55,642 bases of DNA, from contig CALWZP010000017.1 in the NCBI GenBank assembly GCA_944386055.1, positions 1 through 55,642 of the forward strand, given 5' to 3'. Each line of letters starts with the position of its first letter. Within the stretch, counting starts at the first letter, position 1. The position numbers and the translations under genes are program-made. Below the pieces are notes generated by a model. The model worked only from the letters and a program-made list of their open reading frames with translations. It was not told where the DNA came from and did not search any database. The stretch comes from an uncultured Oscillospiraceae bacterium. Lineage in GTDB: Bacteria > Bacillota > Clostridia > Oscillospirales > Oscillospiraceae. Shown one piece after another: positions 16,738 through 25,456 of this stretch.

Positions 16738-17799
16738 TCAGGCCCCGGTGAGCTCGGAGAGCGCCCGGAGCAGCACATCCATCTCCTGGTCGGTGCCCAC
16801 GGTGATCCGCAGCCAGTCGGCGATGACCGGGTCGTCCCAGCGCCGCACCAGGATGCCCTTCTCCCGCAGGCCATCCTGCAGCGCCGCGCCGGACAGGCCG
16901 GGATAGGTGACAAACAGAAAATTGGCCCGGGAGGGCAGCACCGTGAAGCCCAGATCGCTCAGCCGCCGGGCGGTCTTGTCCCGTGCGGCCATCACCCGGC
17001 CCCGGATGCTCTGGAAATAGCCCTCGTCCTCCATGGCGGCCTTCAGCCCCGCGGCGGCCACCCGGTCCACCGTATAGGAGTTGAAGCAGTCCCGCACGCA
17101 GCGCAGGGCGTTGATGAGGTTGGAGTTCCCCATGGCCCAACCCACCCGCAGCCCGGCAAGGGCCCGGGACTTGGAGGCGGTCTGCACCACCAGCAGGTTG
17201 GGATAGCTCTGGATCAGGGGGACGGCGCTGTCCGCGCCGAAGTCCACATAGGCCTCGTCCACGATGACCACCGCCTGGGGATTGGACTGGACCAGCCGCT
17301 CCACCTCGTCCAGGGTGAGAGCCATGCCGGTGGGGGCGTTGGGGTTTGCCAGCACCACCCCGCCGTTGTCCCCGCACAGCGCGTCCACCGGGACGGAGAA
17401 GTCGGGGTTCATCTCCACCCGCCGGCAGTTCAGGCCGAAATACTGGGTATAGACCGGGTAGAAGCTGTAGCTCACCCGGGGAAAGACGATCTCCCGCTCG
17501 GGGTCAAAAAACGCCTGAAAGGCGAAGGCCAGGATCTCATCGGATCCGTTGCCCACGAACACCTGGTTCTGGCTGACCCGGTAGCGCCGGGCGATGGTCT
17601 GCCGCAGTTCCAGGCACTCAGGGTCGGGATAGAGCCGCAGGCCGTCCCCCGCGGCGGCCCGGATGGCCTCCAGCGCCCGGGGGCTGGGTGGGTAGGGGCA
17701 CTCGTTGGTGTTCAGCTTGATAAAGATCCGGTCCCGGGGCTGCTCCCCGGGAACATAGGGAGTCATCTCCCGGATCCGTTTGCTCCAAAATTCCTTCAT
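16738..17799 (-). CDS. hisC: Histidinol-phosphate/aromatic aminotransferase
   Basis: This 353-residue PLP enzyme converts imidazole-acetol phosphate to histidinol phosphate, and may also act on aromatic keto acids. Family motifs are KLNTNECPYPPSP, the phosphate-binding GNGSDEI, ANPNAPTG, VDEAYVDF and SKSRALAGLRVGW with the PLP lysine Lys210. Full family length. No other his genes are near, so a role outside histidine synthesis is possible. The start overlaps the DUF951 stop by 4 bases. Confidence 0.92.
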   Translation of the reverse strand: MKEFWSKRIREMTPYVPGEQPRDRIFIKLNTNECPYPPSPRALEAIRAAAGDGLRLYPDPECLELRQTIARRYRVSQNQVFVGNGSDEILAFAFQAFFDPEREIVFPRVSYSFYPVYTQYFGLNCRRVEMNPDFSVPVDALCGDNGGVVLANPNAPTGMALTLDEVERLVQSNPQAVVIVDEAYVDFGADSAVPLIQSYPNLLVVQTASKSRALAGLRVGWAMGNSNLINALRCVRDCFNSYTVDRVAAAGLKAAMEDEGYFQSIRGRVMAARDKTARRLSDLGFTVLPSRANFLFVTYPGLSGAALQDGLREKGILVRRWDDPVIADWLRITVGTDQEMDVLLRALSELTGA

Positions 17800-17990
17800 G
17801 TGTCCGCCTCCTGTTTGGGGATGATCTTTTTCACGGCTTTCTCCGCCTTGCTCCGGGGGAGCATCAACTCGTGGCCGCAGCCGGCGCAGCGCAGTTTAAA
17901 GTCCATCCCCACCCGCAGCACCAGCCATTGCCGGCTGCCGCAGGGGTGCGGCTTTTTCAGCTCCAGAAGGTCTCCCACCCTGATGTCCAT
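17796..17990 (-). CDS. DUF951-family small protein
   Basis: This 64-residue protein matches the DUF951 pattern: MDIRVGDLLELKKPHPCGS, then RVGMDFKLRCAGCGHELMLPRSKAEKAVKKI. Cys17 with the CAGC pair suggests a small zinc-bound or nucleic-acid-associated fold. The function is not established. DUF951 genes in Bacillota often lie near chromosome-partitioning or translation genes; here it leads the transcript continuing into hisC. It starts about 33 bases after a strong -10 box. Confidence 0.88.
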   Translation of the reverse strand: MDIRVGDLLELKKPHPCGSRQWLVLRVGMDFKLRCAGCGHELMLPRSKAEKAVKKIIPKQEADT

Positions 17991-18022
17991 GCGCCGTCCT
18001 CCTCGCCCGTTGAGATATTCTC

Positions 18023-18052
18023 ATTATATCGCCCCGCCGCCGCCCCTGTCAA
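18023..18052 (-). promoter_or_regulatory. Promoter of the DUF951-hisC-radical SAM transcript
   Basis: - strand: -35 TTGACA (18052-18047), 18-bp spacer, -10 TATAAT (18028-18023). Confidence 0.8.
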
Positions 18053-18109
18053 TTCCCCTGCCTCCCCGGCATATAGTGGAGCATCCGTAAAAAGAAAGGA
18101 AGGATCTCC

Positions 18110-19081
18110 GTGAATGTGACATACCTGCCGGAGGGGCGGCTGCTGAACACCCCGGAAAACCGCCGGGCGGTGGCGGGGATAGAGGCGCTCACCGCCGCCA
18201 TGGAGCGGGGACTGATCGTGGAGGGCACCGCCCTTCGCTGCACGCCGGAACACGACCTGCTGGTGGCCCTGGGGCCCTTTACCGGGGTCATCCCCCGTCT
18301 GGAGGCCGCCGCCGGGGTGGCCCAGGGCGCCGTGCGGGAGGTGGCCATCCTCTCCCGGGTGGGCCGGCCGGTGTGCTGTGTGGTCACCGGCCTGGACATC
18401 GATCCCGGGGGAGAGGTGCGTCCCATCCTCTCCCGCCGGCTGGCCCAGGAGCGGGCGCTGGACTACTTTCTCTCCCACCTGTCCCCGGGGGACATCCTCC
18501 CGGCCACCGTCACCCACCTCAAATCCTTCGGTGCCTTTGTGGACATGGGGTGCGGGGTGATCTCCCTCATCGGCATCGACCGCATCTCGGTCTCCCGCAT
18601 CGGCCATGCCTCTCTGCGCTTCGTCCCGGGGCAGGAGATCTTTGCCGCGGTGCTCTCGGTGGACCGGGCGGCCCGGCGCTTCTCCCTCACCCACCGGGAG
18701 CTGCTGGGCACCTGGGCGGAAAACGCCGCTCGGTTCTCCCCAGGGGATACGGTGCCCGGCTTCATCCGCGGCGTGCAGGACTACGGGCTGTTCGTGGAGC
18801 TCACCCCCAACCTCTCCGGACTGGCGGAGCCCCGGGAGGATATGGTCCCGGGCGCCAGGGTGTGCGCCCACATCAAGTCCATCTTTCCCGACCGGATGAA
18901 GATCAAACTGCTCATCGTGGACACGCTGCCGCCCCTGGACCGGCCGGAGCCGCCCCGGTATGTCCTCACTCATGGGCACCTGTCCCAGTGGCGCTACGCC
19001 CCGCCGGGGTGTGCCAAGGCGGGAGCTTTCACTCAGTTCGACCCGGAGCCCTCTATCTCCGGTGTCCCAGACCGCCCATAA
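18110..19081 (+). CDS. S1 RNA-binding domain protein
   Basis: This 323-residue protein resembles the S1-like proteins annotated as ribosomal S1 homologues in clostridia. Two S1 OB-folds are visible: SPGDILPATVTHLKSFGAFVD at about 125 and SPGDTVPGFIRGVQDYGLFVE at about 210. The N-terminal 110 residues are less conserved. It probably binds mRNA or rRNA in the cytoplasm; true S1 has more repeats. The start is GTG 18110 after GAAAGGAAGG. Its last 29 bases overlap the converging MFS gene. Confidence 0.85.
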   Translation: MNVTYLPEGRLLNTPENRRAVAGIEALTAAMERGLIVEGTALRCTPEHDLLVALGPFTGVIPRLEAAAGVAQGAVREVAILSRVGRPVCCVVTGLDIDPGGEVRPILSRRLAQERALDYFLSHLSPGDILPATVTHLKSFGAFVDMGCGVISLIGIDRISVSRIGHASLRFVPGQEIFAAVLSVDRAARRFSLTHRELLGTWAENAARFSPGDTVPGFIRGVQDYGLFVELTPNLSGLAEPREDMVPGARVCAHIKSIFPDRMKIKLLIVDTLPPLDRPEPPRYVLTHGHLSQWRYAPPGCAKAGAFTQFDPEPSISGVPDRP

Positions 19082-20231
19082 AGTATGCGGCGAAACAAAG
19101 GGGGATGGTGATCAGCAGCACGGGGTAGAACCACGCCGGGTCCACATGGCCGAACAGCACGCCCCCCAGCACGGGGCCCAGGGTCATCCCCAGGTCCAGC
19201 CCCACATAGTAGGTGCTGTTGGCCAGCGCCCGGTGCCCCTCCCCCGCCATGAGGATGGCGGTGGACTGGCTGACGGAGCACATCAGGCCATAACCGCCCG
19301 CCATGAACGCCGCCGCCAGGAGCAGCATCAGGTTTCCGTTCAGGAAGGTCAGGCACACCATGCCCGCCGCCGCACTGGCCGAACAGCCGATGATGAAGCG
19401 GAGGTAGGGCTGCCGGTCGAACTGCCGCCGCATGGACAGCCGCAGCACCAGCAGCGCCCCGGCGTACAGGGGGAAGAACAGGCTCACCGCCACGGGCAGC
19501 TGCCGGGTCTGGACATAGGTGACCAGGAAGGACTGGGTGGCAAAATAGGGGATGCCGAAGAGCATGATGATGGCCGCCACCGGCAATACCTTCCGGTCCA
19601 CCAGATGCAGGTGCCCCTCCTCCGGGTCGGGCGCGGGCGGTTCCGGGCCTTCGGCGGCCTGGGGCGTGATCCCCCGGTCATGCACCAGGCGCACCGTGAC
19701 CAGCGTCCCCACGGCGAACAGAGCCGACACACAGAAGGAGACATGATAGCCCAGATGCTGCCAGCACTGCACCCCCACCGCGGGGCCGATGGCCATGCTC
19801 AGGGCGTTCATGGTGCCGTACATCCCCATGCCGGAGCCGATGCGGTCCCGGGGCAGCAGGTCGGACATCCAGGTGGACATACACACCGAGCAGCAGGCGA
19901 AGCCCACCCCCTGCGCCACCCGGGCCAGGACCACCACCGCGTTGTTGTGGGCGGCCACATAGCCCAGATAGCCCGCCAGCATCAGCAATGCCCCCACCGT
20001 GGACAGCCGCCGCTTGCTGATCCGGTCGGCCAGGTTGCCCACGGCGGGGCGGCACATCAGGGAACAGAAATTGGACAGTCCGCCCACCAGGCCCATGAGC
20101 ACGCCCCCCGCCCCCAGGCTGCCGGCAAAGCCGGTGATCAGCGGGGTGACCAGCATGGAGCTGGCCATGTAAAAAAAGCTGGCGATGAGGATGAGCACCA
20201 CATCCCGGCTGTAAATATGCTGCGACTGCAT
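19053..20231 (-). CDS. Major facilitator superfamily transporter
   Basis: This 392-residue membrane protein shows the MFS plan: six hydrophobic spans, a charged loop near 200 (EGPEPPAPDPEEGHLHLVDRK region), then six more. The A-motif-like loop is GNLADRISKRR after the second span. It most resembles drug/metabolite efflux proteins; the substrate is unknown. It has its own promoter, divergent from gtrB. The 3' end overlaps the S1-domain gene by 29 bases tail to tail, with no terminator between. Confidence 0.9.
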   Translation of the reverse strand: MQSQHIYSRDVVLILIASFFYMASSMLVTPLITGFAGSLGAGGVLMGLVGGLSNFCSLMCRPAVGNLADRISKRRLSTVGALLMLAGYLGYVAAHNNAVVVLARVAQGVGFACCSVCMSTWMSDLLPRDRIGSGMGMYGTMNALSMAIGPAVGVQCWQHLGYHVSFCVSALFAVGTLVTVRLVHDRGITPQAAEGPEPPAPDPEEGHLHLVDRKVLPVAAIIMLFGIPYFATQSFLVTYVQTRQLPVAVSLFFPLYAGALLVLRLSMRRQFDRQPYLRFIIGCSASAAAGMVCLTFLNGNLMLLLAAAFMAGGYGLMCSVSQSTAILMAGEGHRALANSTYYVGLDLGMTLGPVLGGVLFGHVDPAWFYPVLLITIPLCFAAYFMGGLGHRR

Positions 20232-20262
20232 GGGACGATCCCTCCGTTTCTCTCTCCCGCCT

Positions 20263-20290
20263 ATTTTATCACTTCCCCGTTCCTTGTCAA
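20263..20290 (-). promoter_or_regulatory. Promoter of the MFS transporter gene
   Basis: - strand: -35 TTGACA (20290-20285), 16-bp spacer, -10 TAAAAT (20268-20263). Confidence 0.7.
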
Positions 20291-20334
20291 ACGCGCCTCC
20301 CCTCGGGACGGGAAAAGAAGCTGTCCATTTTCCC

Positions 20335-20363
20335 TTGTCACCCGGGGGGATTTGGCATATAAT
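20335..20363 (+). promoter_or_regulatory. Promoter of gtrB-gtrA
   Basis: -35 TTGTCA (20335-20340), 17-bp spacer, -10 TATAAT (20358-20363), 35 bases before the ATG. Confidence 0.8.
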
Positions 20364-20398
20364 AGGCGGAGAATCTTGCTCCCAAGGAGGGCTTCGCC

Positions 20399-21367
20399 AT
20401 GGACAGGCTGTATATCGTCGTCCCCTGCTACAACGAAGAGGAGGTCCTGCCGGAGACCGCCCGCCGCCTGCGCGGGAAGATGTCGGCGCTGATGGAGGCG
20501 GGGAAGATCGCCCCGGACAGCCATGTGCTGTTCGTCAACGACGGCTCCCGGGACCGCACCTGGGCGATCATCCGGGAGCTGCATCAGGCAGACCCCCTGT
20601 TCTCCGGGCTGGATCTCAGCCGCAACCGCGGGCATCAGAACGCCCTGCTGGCGGGGCTGATGACCGTCAAGGACCGCTGCGACATGGCCATCTCCATGGA
20701 CGCCGACCTCCAGGACGACATCGGCGCGGTGGACGAGATGGTGGACAAGTACCTGGACGGGTGCGACATCGTGTACGGGGTGCGCTCCTCCCGGGAGACC
20801 GACACCTTCTTCAAGCGCTTCACCGCCGAGAGCTTCTACCGCCTGATGAATCTTTTGGGGGCCAATGTGGTATTCAACCACGCCGACTACCGCCTTCTGT
20901 CCCGCCGGGCGCTGGAGGGGCTCTCGGAGTTCAAGGAGGTCAACCTGTTCCTCCGGGGCATCGTGCCCATGATCGGCTATCGGTCCGACACGGTGGAGTA
21001 TGAGCGGGGGGAGCGCTTCGCCGGGGAGAGCAAGTATCCCCTGAAAAAGATGGTCTCCTTCGCCATGGAGGGGATCACCTCTCTTTCCACCAAGCCCATC
21101 CGGTATATCACCCTGCTGGGCTTCCTGATCTTCCTGGTGAGCATCGCCATGCTGATCTACTCCGTGGTCCGCTGGGCCATGGGGGACACCATCATCGGCT
21201 GGGCCAGCATGATCTGCTCGGTGTGGGCCATCGGGGGGCTGATCCTGCTGTCCCTGGGGGTGATCGGGGAGTATATCGGGAAGATCTATCTGGAGACCAA
21301 GGGCCGGCCCCGGTTCCTGATCCGGGAGCTGCTGGACGGGACGGAGACAGAGGAGGAACCGCGATGA
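20399..21367 (+). CDS. gtrB: GtrB-type polyprenyl-phosphate glycosyltransferase
   Basis: This 322-residue family 2 glycosyltransferase probably moves a hexose from a nucleotide sugar to undecaprenyl phosphate on the inner membrane face. The N-terminal GT-A domain has IVVPCYNEEEVLPET, FVNDGSRD and the metal-binding SMDADLQDD. Two C-terminal membrane spans (about 235-260 and 265-300) anchor it, as in GtrB/DPM1-like enzymes. An AAGGAGG site and its own promoter lie upstream. gtrA follows in an ATGA overlap, so the lipid-linked sugar would be flipped by that partner. Confidence 0.92.
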   Translation: MDRLYIVVPCYNEEEVLPETARRLRGKMSALMEAGKIAPDSHVLFVNDGSRDRTWAIIRELHQADPLFSGLDLSRNRGHQNALLAGLMTVKDRCDMAISMDADLQDDIGAVDEMVDKYLDGCDIVYGVRSSRETDTFFKRFTAESFYRLMNLLGANVVFNHADYRLLSRRALEGLSEFKEVNLFLRGIVPMIGYRSDTVEYERGERFAGESKYPLKKMVSFAMEGITSLSTKPIRYITLLGFLIFLVSIAMLIYSVVRWAMGDTIIGWASMICSVWAIGGLILLSLGVIGEYIGKIYLETKGRPRFLIRELLDGTETEEEPR

Positions 21368-21771
21368 AGGGGCTTCTCGACCCCTCCATGTGGAAATTCC
21401 TGCTGGTGGGGGTGGGCAACACCCTGCTGAGCCTGGTGCTCATGTTCCTGCTGGAGGGGCTGGGGTACTGGCCCTCCACCGCCATCGCCTATGCGGCGGG
21501 GGCGGTGATGAGCTTTTTCCTCAACCGCTCCTTCACCTTCCACAGCGATGAGACCTTCTGGCGCTCGGCGGGGAAGTTCGCGGTGAATGTGGCGGTGTGC
21601 TATTTCCTCGCCTACTCCCTGGCCCAGCCCCTGGCGGCCTGGGTGCTGGGTGGGACGGAGCTCTCCCCCCTGTGGCAGGAGCGCCTTGCCAAGGTAGGCG
21701 GCATGGCCCTGTACACCGTGCTCAATTACTTCGGGCAGCGGTTTTTCGCCTTCCGAAAGGGCCGCAGATAA
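21364..21771 (+). CDS. gtrA: GtrA-family membrane protein, putative lipid-linked sugar flippase
   Basis: This 135-residue protein with four membrane spans matches the GtrA family: KFLLVGVGNTLLSLVLMFLL at the first span, and the signature FFLNRSFTF followed by NYFGQRFFAFRKGRR at the C-terminus. GtrA proteins are thought to flip polyprenyl-phosphate sugars outward for a GT-C enzyme. The start lies inside the gtrB stop, so expression is coupled. A hairpin follows the stop; the converging glycan operon ends 66 bases on. Confidence 0.9.
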   Translation: MKGLLDPSMWKFLLVGVGNTLLSLVLMFLLEGLGYWPSTAIAYAAGAVMSFFLNRSFTFHSDETFWRSAGKFAVNVAVCYFLAYSLAQPLAAWVLGGTELSPLWQERLAKVGGMALYTVLNYFGQRFFAFRKGRR

Positions 21772-21781
21772 AACAGAGAAG

Positions 21782-21817
21782 CGGGGGCAGGCGTTCCGAA
21801 TGGAACGCCCGCCCCCG
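21782..21817. terminator. Hairpin between gtrA and the converging glycan operon
   Basis: Sixteen-base stem (21782-21797 with 21802-21817, one mismatch), GAAT loop, poor T runs on both sides. Probably a shared terminator. Confidence 0.6.
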
Positions 21818-21837
21818 TTCGTATTTCTCTCCACTCT

Positions 21838-22650
21838 TCACGCTCCGCTCTCCGCTCTCGGCTTATATGCCCCCGCCAGGTTCTTCAGCAGAATGGTCAT
21901 CAGCTCCCCGTTTCCCTTCATCCCCTTGATTTTGGTGGGGGTGGGCTCCCCCGCGGGGTAGGCCCGGGTCACCGGCACCTCACAGGCCCGCAGGCCCAGC
22001 TGGGTGGCCCGGACGGAGAGGTAGGCCAGCAGCTCGTAGGTCTGGAAGATGTCCCGCAGGGGCTGCACCTCCGGGTGGGTGAGGTAGCGCCGGGAGTAGG
22101 CCCGGTAGGCGTTGGTGGTGTCGGTGAACCGCTGCCCCGCCGCCAGGGAGATGAGGGGGGCGTGGATGAGCTTCACCGCCCAGTACCGGGACTTAGGGGT
22201 GTTCACCGCCCGGCCGCCGGGGACAAAGCGGGACCCCTGCACCAGGTCGTACCCCTCCTCCAGCTTCTCGATGAATTTGGGGACATCCTCGATGGAGTCC
22301 TTGTCGTTGCCGTCGATGGTGAGCACCCCCTGGTAGCCCCGCTCCAGGGCCCACCAGATGCCCATGCGCAGCTGGGCCCCCTGCTTCCCCGTGTCCCGCT
22401 TGGTGAGCAGGGTATTCACCCCCAGGGCCCTCAGCCCCTCCTCCCCGGTGCAGCCGTCGGTGGAGGCGCCGTCGCAGATGGCGATGTCCACCAGCTTGTC
22501 CACCCCGGCCTGCTGGGCCCGGCGCAGCTCCCGGCGGATGCGCTCCCCCTCGTTGAGGATGGGGATGAGCAGGCAGTACTCGCTCTCCTTCTCCCGGAAC
22601 TCCTCCCGCTCGAACCGGGGGACGCCGGGGATCCCTTCGATCACCGTCAC
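21838..22650 (-). CDS. Family 2 glycosyltransferase
   Basis: This 270-residue soluble GT2 enzyme has the GT-A blocks CLLIPILNEGERIRREL, ICDGASTDG and TIDGNDKDS, with ND replacing the usual D-x-D spacing. FVPGGRAVNTPKSRYW and AYRAYSRRYL are acceptor-side motifs typical of DPM1-like enzymes. It lacks C-terminal membrane spans, unlike the other two GT2 proteins of the cluster. It is the last gene of the nine-gene - strand operon; the start overlaps the isomerase-like stop by 4 bases. The sugar is unknown. Confidence 0.88.
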   Translation of the reverse strand: MTVIEGIPGVPRFEREEFREKESEYCLLIPILNEGERIRRELRRAQQAGVDKLVDIAICDGASTDGCTGEEGLRALGVNTLLTKRDTGKQGAQLRMGIWWALERGYQGVLTIDGNDKDSIEDVPKFIEKLEEGYDLVQGSRFVPGGRAVNTPKSRYWAVKLIHAPLISLAAGQRFTDTTNAYRAYSRRYLTHPEVQPLRDIFQTYELLAYLSVRATQLGLRACEVPVTRAYPAGEPTPTKIKGMKGNGELMTILLKNLAGAYKPRAESGA

Positions 22651-23435
22651 GAAAACAGCTCCTTCACATAGTCCATGGCCTCATACAGGGCGCTCAGGCC
22701 GCTGCCGCTGCCCATCTCGATGGAGACGAAGCCGCCGTAGCCCTCCTCCCTCAGCAGGGCGGCCAGCTCCCCGTGGAGAGGGTGGGGCGCCACGGGGCCC
22801 AGGCCGGGGGTGCTGATGTGGACATGGTGGATCTGCCCCACCCGGCCGGAGAGCTGGTCCACCCCCTCGCCGTTGGCCAACATGGTGCCCACATCCAGGT
22901 TCACCAGGAAACCGGGGCTGGACACCTGGTCCACCAGCTGGAAGGCCTCCCGGGTGGTGTTGATGAAGTCAGTGTGGTACAGGGGGGGATTGGCCTCCAT
23001 GGCCAGCACCGTCCCCCGGCGGGCGGCGTAATCCCCCAGCGTCCGGAAGAAGCGCACCGCGGTCTCCCGGTCTCCCCGGCCGTTCATGGCGCGGTTTCGG
23101 GGGCATCCGAACACCAGATTTCCGCAGCCCAGGGCGGCGGCGAAGTCCATGGCCCGGCGTGTGTAGTCCAGCAGGGCCTCCCGCTCCTCCTCTCCGGCGA
23201 AGAGGTTCTCGGTACGGCCGAACCAGATGGACTGAAGGGAGGGGATGGTCAGGCCGTGCTCCTCCCGCAGCCAGGCGGCAAAGGACGCCGCCTCCCCTTG
23301 ATGCTCATAGGGCCGGTCGGGGAACAGCCGGGTGGGGGCCGCCTCCAATCCCTGAAAGCCCCGCTGTGCCAGGCAGCGGTACATGCTCTCGTCCGCCTCA
23401 GCCCCCCAGGCGATGTTGGATACGCTGAGCTTCAT
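22647..23435 (-). CDS. Xylose-isomerase-like TIM-barrel sugar isomerase/epimerase
   Basis: This 262-residue protein belongs to the AP-endonuclease-2/xylose-isomerase-like barrels (sugar phosphate isomerase/epimerase class). MKLSVSNIAW forms the first strand, LAMEANPP carries a metal-binding Glu, LVNLDVGTML an Asp, HHVHIS a His, and GFVSIEMG a late Glu, together a plausible divalent-metal site. I start at ATG 23435 with AAGGAG seven to nine bases ahead, rather than the in-frame codon 21 bases upstream. It may isomerise the sugar used by the glycan cluster. Confidence 0.85.
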   Translation of the reverse strand: MKLSVSNIAWGAEADESMYRCLAQRGFQGLEAAPTRLFPDRPYEHQGEAASFAAWLREEHGLTIPSLQSIWFGRTENLFAGEEEREALLDYTRRAMDFAAALGCGNLVFGCPRNRAMNGRGDRETAVRFFRTLGDYAARRGTVLAMEANPPLYHTDFINTTREAFQLVDQVSSPGFLVNLDVGTMLANGEGVDQLSGRVGQIHHVHISTPGLGPVAPHPLHGELAALLREEGYGGFVSIEMGSGSGLSALYEAMDYVKELFS

Positions 23436-23452
23436 TGTCGTCTCTCCTTCCG

Positions 23453-25456
23453 TCATCCGAAAAAGGCATAGTCCATCAGGCCCTGGTCAAACAGGCCCAC
23501 CACCTCGGCCTCCACCAGCTCCAGGGCGGTGGTGTCCGATGGGCAGGCGTTGAGGGTCACCGACCACACTCCATCCTTCACGATCATGGGGATGTGGACA
23601 GTGTGCTCCCCCTCCGGGAGGTAGTACACCGTGTTCTCATAATCCCACAGGCTCAGGTCCTCCACCATCACCCCGTGCCGCAGGGACGATCCGGTATCCG
23701 CCGTGCGGTAGGTCAGCTCCACATCCGCCACGAGCTCATGTCCGTCCAGCTCCGGGCCCTTCTGGATGCTCAGGCGCACCTGGGTGTCGCTGAGACGCTC
23801 CACGGCAAAGTCGATGTCGTCGCTCTGGATGGCGGCTCCCCCCTCCTGACGCCGCCAGATCTCGGCGTAGTCGCTGGGGCTCTCGATGGGGACATAGTTG
23901 GCGTACAGCTCCCGGTAAAACCACCAGTTGGCCCGCTGCACCCACCACTCCCAGATGGAGCCGTTATAATAGCGTTCGATGGTCACGGCATAGGGGAACT
24001 CCCCCTCCCGGAAACAGTTGAGGTAGTCCTCCCGCTGCTCCTCCCCCAGGACATGGATGATGTAGTCGGTGCTGCTGGGCTGGTAGACGCCGTGGATGGT
24101 CTCCAGGGCGGAGGCGTAGGTGGAGAAGTACTCCTCCCCCTCCAGCAGCTCCGCCGTGGCGTTGAGCGCCGCCCCGTTGGTGAGATAGCCGTCCAGGCCG
24201 GGGACATAGGTGCCCTCCCGCTCCCCGGTGAGGGGGGCGATCTCGCTGCCCGCCCAGACGCCGGAGCACACCAGCAGGGCGCACAGTGCCGCGGCCGACG
24301 CCGCAGCCGGCAGGCGGCGGGGGAGCTTTTCCCTGAGCGCGCTCCCCCGTTCCAGCAGCCGCAGCACCAGCCACAGGGCAAGACCCAGAAGGATAACCGT
24401 CTCCACCAGCTGGAGCATGGCCGCCATATAGTGGCCGGAACCATAGTCATACAGCAGCTGGGCGAAGAAGCAGGTGAGCAGGATATACAGCACCACCACG
24501 CCCCGGACGGTGAGCTTCCCCCGGACGAACAGGACCACGAACCCCACCATCAGCACCAGGGCCAGGGCCAGCTCCGCGGTGTTCTGCAGGTCGTCGAAGA
24601 GGACCTGCCACAGGGTGTAGTATTTCCCCTTGGACATGGAGTAGTACCAGAACTGGTCCGCCATCACCCCGGCGGACTGGCGGAAGAAGCTGAGCGGAGA
24701 GCCGGCGGTGACCGCCGTGACCATGACCAGGTATCCCCCCGCGGCGCACAGCAGGAAGCAGAGGTAGTCCACCGCCCGCTGAAGAGGCCGGCGGACCCTG
24801 TTGTGAAAGACGGTGATCACCAGCAGGATGAAGATGGCCGCCCCGATGGAGGAATAGCCGAAATCGTTGGACCACACCGCCCCCAGGCCCACCGCCGCGC
24901 CGCACAGAGCCATGGCCCGGCGGGAGCGGAAGGCATCCAGGCTGTCCCAGCCCCGCCGGTGCAAAGCCGCCAGCAGCACACAGCTGAGCAAAATGGGCAG
25001 GAAGCCCCGCACCAGGCGCATAGAGGTGCCGGGGATAAAGAGGCTGAAGAGCTCCTGGGTCAGCGGCCAGTGGTACAGCAGCGGGGTCAGCGCCCCCACC
25101 GCCATGGCCAGGGTCTGCCGCCGGGTGATCATCCACACCAGCAGCCACACTGTGATGCAGCAGGCCACCGCGGTGACCGCACTGGTGACGAACAGGCTGC
25201 CCGTGAAAGTATTGTGGAGCAGCAGGAGGGGGGCGTCCAGCCACAGCACCCCCATGCCCAGGTAGTTGGTGAAGTCCCGGTAGGGCACCTGCCCATCCAG
25301 GAAACGGCGCAGCACATTGTAGTTCTGAAAGTCGCCGTTGATGGCCAGGAAATCAGACAGCCAGATGCGCTCCGCCCCAGCCGCCACGCCGATGGCGAGG
25401 AGGATCAGCACCCACAGGATCCATCGGGTCCGGCCCAGCCGCCGCTCTGTCAGCAT
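23453..25456 (-). CDS. Polytopic GT-C-like membrane glycosyltransferase
   Basis: This 667-residue protein has about ten to twelve hydrophobic spans in residues 10-400, then a C-terminal outer region of roughly 250 residues. An early extracytoplasmic loop after the first span has LAINGDFQNYNVLRRFLDG, with acidic residues where GT-C enzymes place the catalytic Asp. I expect it to transfer sugar from a polyprenyl-phosphate donor to a surface glycan. No close family was recognised. It overlaps the SDR gene by 7 bases and leads into the isomerase-like gene. Confidence 0.75.
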   Translation of the reverse strand: MLTERRLGRTRWILWVLILLAIGVAAGAERIWLSDFLAINGDFQNYNVLRRFLDGQVPYRDFTNYLGMGVLWLDAPLLLLHNTFTGSLFVTSAVTAVACCITVWLLVWMITRRQTLAMAVGALTPLLYHWPLTQELFSLFIPGTSMRLVRGFLPILLSCVLLAALHRRGWDSLDAFRSRRAMALCGAAVGLGAVWSNDFGYSSIGAAIFILLVITVFHNRVRRPLQRAVDYLCFLLCAAGGYLVMVTAVTAGSPLSFFRQSAGVMADQFWYYSMSKGKYYTLWQVLFDDLQNTAELALALVLMVGFVVLFVRGKLTVRGVVVLYILLTCFFAQLLYDYGSGHYMAAMLQLVETVILLGLALWLVLRLLERGSALREKLPRRLPAAASAAALCALLVCSGVWAGSEIAPLTGEREGTYVPGLDGYLTNGAALNATAELLEGEEYFSTYASALETIHGVYQPSSTDYIIHVLGEEQREDYLNCFREGEFPYAVTIERYYNGSIWEWWVQRANWWFYRELYANYVPIESPSDYAEIWRRQEGGAAIQSDDIDFAVERLSDTQVRLSIQKGPELDGHELVADVELTYRTADTGSSLRHGVMVEDLSLWDYENTVYYLPEGEHTVHIPMIVKDGVWSVTLNACPSDTTALELVEAEVVGLFDQGLMDYAFFG